7,327 nucleotides of DNA from CAZZIZ01 sp964654535 (GTDB lineage: Bacteria > Bacteroidota > Bacteroidia > Chitinophagales > UBA2359). The stretch is from assembly GCA_964654535.1 (NCBI GenBank), contig CAZZIZ010000171.1, positions 1 through 7,327 on the forward strand, given 5' to 3'. The translations under genes and the position numbers were made by a program. The notes under the pieces are model-generated. The model had not been told where the DNA came from and made no database searches. It saw only the letters and a list, made by a program, of their open reading frames with translations. How positions within the stretch are numbered: position 1 is the stretch's first letter; every line of letters starts with the position of its first letter. Of the stretch, positions 6,546-7,327 are shown piece after piece.

Positions 6546-6596
6546 CTTGGTTTTTGATTTGGAATAATGCCTCAATAATGAGACCGAAAAACCAAG
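6546..6596 (-). repeat. 10-bp inverted repeat in the leader of the 35-aa peptide
   Basis: CTTGGTTTTT at 6546-6555 is perfectly complementary to AAAAACCAAG at 6587-6596, with a 31-base spacer. The spacer contains a nested small hairpin, CTCA-ATAA-TGAG (6571-6582). In the leftward transcript the second arm ends five bases before the ATG at 6540, so the fold would tie up the A-rich region where ribosomes would load. The first arm also overlaps the T-run of the possible acs terminator (6587-6610), so the two structures would exclude each other. Regulatory function is inference. Confidence 0.45.
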
Positions 6597-6610
6597 GAGT
6601 GGTCACCTCC
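6587..6610 (-). terminator. Possible weak terminator downstream of acs
   Basis: Read leftward, GGAG (6610-6607), a seven-base loop GTGACCA and CTCC (6599-6596) form a short stem followed by TTGGTTTTT-type sequence (6595-6587). It lies about 70 bases after the acs stop. The four-pair stem is short for an intrinsic terminator, so this is tentative. A second small hairpin, GGCAAG-TTTT-CTTGTC (6680-6665), begins at the last base of the acs stop but has no T-run. Confidence 0.3.
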
Positions 6611-6679
6611 GCAGAACGTCCTAGCGGAAATACTCAGGATACTTTTAGATTGGTGAGAATCCCCGACAAGAAAACTTGC

Positions 6680-7327
6680 CTAAGCCTCCGCGGTCTTTAT
6701 CAAATCTTCAACCACCTCAGGATTCAGCAAGGTAGAAATATCGCCCAGACTATCGGTTTCATTAGAAGCAATCTTTCTCAAGATGCGTCTCATAATCTTA
6801 CCCGATCTAGTTTTGGGTAGACCAGAAGTGAAGTGAATCTTATCAGGCTTAGCGATAGGCCCAATCATTTTTTTAACGACTTCAGCAATTTCCTTTTTGA
6901 ATTCCTCATCCTTTTCCTTGTCCTGGCTAATGACGTAGGCGTATATACCCTGCCCTTTTATGTCGTGCGGATAGCCCACCACCGCAGACTCTACAACATT
7001 TGGATGCTCGTTGATGGCATTTTCTACCTCAGCGGTTCCCATTCTGTGACCAGAGACATTTATAACATCGTCTACCCGACCTATTACGCGTATACGACCG
7101 TCTTCATCGCGTCTGGCGCCATCGCCAGTAAAGTACATATTCTCAAAAGCGGAGAAGTAAACTTTACGGCATCTTTCGTGATCTCCATAGGTCGTTCTTA
7201 ACATAGACGGCCAAGGATGCTTAATACATAAGAGTCCTTCGACATTGTTTCCTTCTACCAGTTTGCCATCTGAGTCCACCAAAACAGGCTGGATACCTGG
7301 CAAAGGATAAGAGGCATAAGTTGGTTT
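6680..7327 (-). CDS. acs: Acetyl-CoA synthetase, C-terminal part (runs off the right edge)
   Basis: The last 215 residues of an AMP-forming acetate-CoA ligase; the full enzyme is usually about 630-650 aa, so roughly two thirds lie beyond the window. The frame is open to the edge, and the start must be outside; the leucine TTG codon at 7303 is internal. It makes acetyl-CoA from acetate, ATP and CoA in the cytoplasm. Motifs visible: YFTGDGARRDEDG and RIRVIGRVDDVINVSGHRMG (the ANL-family hinge region and core motif with the conserved Asp and Arg), TAEVENAINEHP of the mobile C-terminal domain, and PKTRSGKIMRR, which contains the lysine needed for adenylate formation and known in other Acs proteins to be acetylated. 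The KGQGIYAYV segment and overall wording fit Acs rather than propionyl-CoA synthetase, although the latter is close. Confidence 0.95.
   Translation of the reverse strand, partial: KPTYASYPLPGIQPVLVDSDGKLVEGNNVEGLLCIKHPWPSMLRTTYGDHERCRKVYFSAFENMYFTGDGARRDEDGRIRVIGRVDDVINVSGHRMGTAEVENAINEHPNVVESAVVGYPHDIKGQGIYAYVISQDKEKDEEFKKEIAEVVKKMIGPIAKPDKIHFTSGLPKTRSGKIMRRILRKIASNETDSLGDISTLLNPEVVEDLIKTAEA

Noticed and set aside
6595..6680. Riboswitch-like look of the region between acs and the small ORF
   Set aside because: Several short complementary pieces (such as TCCGC/GCGGA) are present, but no known riboswitch consensus was recognised on either strand.
6833..7201. 122-codon plus-strand open frame
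   Set aside because: It is antisense to the acs coding sequence, which is unmistakable on the minus strand.

Overview
The window looks like chromosomal DNA from a member of the Bacteroidota. This is inferred from moderately low G+C, A-rich rather than Shine-Dalgarno leaders before most starts, one promoter-like TTG/TAnnTTTG pair, and protein style; no taxonomic marker is present, so treat it as moderate confidence. There is no rRNA, tRNA, CRISPR array, IS element or phage gene.

Positions 35-4045 are a molybdenum-cofactor (Moco) biosynthesis locus built as two divergent units around a 94-bp intergenic region (2221-2314). The leftward unit is moaA then moeA, with overlapping stop and start codons. 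The rightward unit is a TauE/SafE-type membrane exporter, moaD, moaE and an unrecognised 98-aa gene, packed with a 4-base overlap, a 9-base gap and a 4-base gap. MoaA makes the first pterin intermediate, MoaD-MoaE (MPT synthase) adds the dithiolene sulfurs, and MoeA inserts molybdenum. moaC, a moaB/mog-type adenylyltransferase and the MoeB-type MoaD activator are not in the window and must lie elsewhere. The exporter embedded in the operon suggests a link between Moco and sulfur oxyanion or other anion handling.

Positions 4079-6299 hold two rightward genes with no clear link to Moco: a predicted lipoprotein alpha/beta-hydrolase (carboxylesterase/phospholipase family) and a flavin-containing monooxygenase with both dinucleotide-binding motifs and the FMO signature.

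Positions 6300-6679 contain no large gene but are structured. They hold a strong 8-bp hairpin placed like a two-way terminator between convergent genes, a 35-codon leftward ORF for a one-pass hydrophobic peptide, and a perfect 10-bp inverted repeat just upstream of that ORF's start codon. This is the least explained part of the window.

From 7327 down to 6680 the leftward C-terminal third of acetyl-CoA synthetase (acs) runs off the right edge. Most of the window is ordinary housekeeping metabolism. The items most worth a second look are the small peptide with its folded leader, the exporter inside the Moco operon, and the 98-aa gene after moaE.
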